Part shown: positions 13,638-13,652 of the stretch, in pieces
Numbering within the stretch: position 1 is the stretch's first letter
Layout of the letters: each line of letters starts with the position of its first letter
NCBI GenBank assembly: GCA_023145485.1
Contig: JAGLDT010000195.1
Coordinates: 1 to 13,652, forward strand
DNA from: Cocleimonas sp.
GTDB lineage: Bacteria > Pseudomonadota > Gammaproteobacteria > Thiotrichales > Thiotrichaceae
DNA length: 13,652 nt
Direction of reading: 5' to 3'
The notes under the pieces: model-generated
What the model was told of the DNA's origin: nothing
Databases searched by the model: none
Seen by the model: only the letters and a program-made list of their open reading frames with translations
Position numbers and translations under genes: made by a program

Positions 13638-13652
13638 TCAAGCGTGGACAAA

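Noticed and set aside
13485..13650. Open minus-strand frame entering from the right edge
   Set aside because: It overlaps the end of the transglycosylase gene, has no recognisable motif and cannot be judged without flanking sequence.
1..13652. CRISPR array, tRNA, rRNA, transposase or prophage genes
   Set aside because: Looked for and not seen: no regularly spaced repeats, no tRNA-like cloverleaf, no integrase or transposase motifs.

Overview
The window looks like chromosomal DNA of a low-GC, Gram-negative gammaproteobacterium. The evidence is a Kdo transferase (lipid A/LPS synthesis), an MltD-type lipoprotein lytic transglycosylase, a periplasmic c-type cytochrome, and a BipA/TypA close to the enterobacterial protein in its G motifs and C-terminus. 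I cannot name a genus. No transposase, tRNA, rRNA or CRISPR array is visible. The window is mostly housekeeping and envelope genes with a two-component island inserted among them.

Layout. (1) 1-189: the C-terminus of a small membrane protein (DUF6122-like), ending at a bidirectional hairpin terminator shared with the next gene. (2) 314-3278, minus strand: a secreted glycoside-hydrolase-like protein, then glutamate racemase murI 14 bp downstream, then a monohaem cytochrome c with its own putative promoter carrying an FNR/Anr-like site. (3) 3279-5947: a divergent intergenic region, a membrane-bound hybrid histidine kinase (plus) and a NarL/LuxR-type response regulator (minus). The two genes converge and overlap by 10 bp. 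The kinase promoter contains a perfect CTGT-N8-ACAG palindrome, the form of a LexA/SOS box and also of a lux box. (4) 5948-6356: a 409-bp gap carrying the likely typA promoter, followed by typA (GTG start) and a secreted protein of unknown function with a discoidin-like domain. (5) 9015-11714, minus strand: waaA (Kdo transferase), then a SPOR-domain membrane protein, then a MOSC/mARC-like molybdenum enzyme three bases downstream. (6) 11862-13505: an MltD-like lytic transglycosylase lipoprotein with an unusual duplicated Arg/Lys/Tyr/Pro-rich linker. (7) 13506-13652: non-coding as far as visible, with nested inverted repeats.

How the genes fit together. murI (D-glutamate for peptidoglycan), the SPOR protein (binds denuded glycan strands), the MltD-like protein (cuts glycan strands and leaves anhydro ends) and waaA (LPS inner core) all serve the cell envelope. 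The hybrid kinase and response regulator are probably partners, but their signal and targets cannot be read here. The strongest leads are the palindrome inside the kinase promoter and the basic repeat linker of the transglycosylase. Promoters and operators were found by eye and have not been tested.
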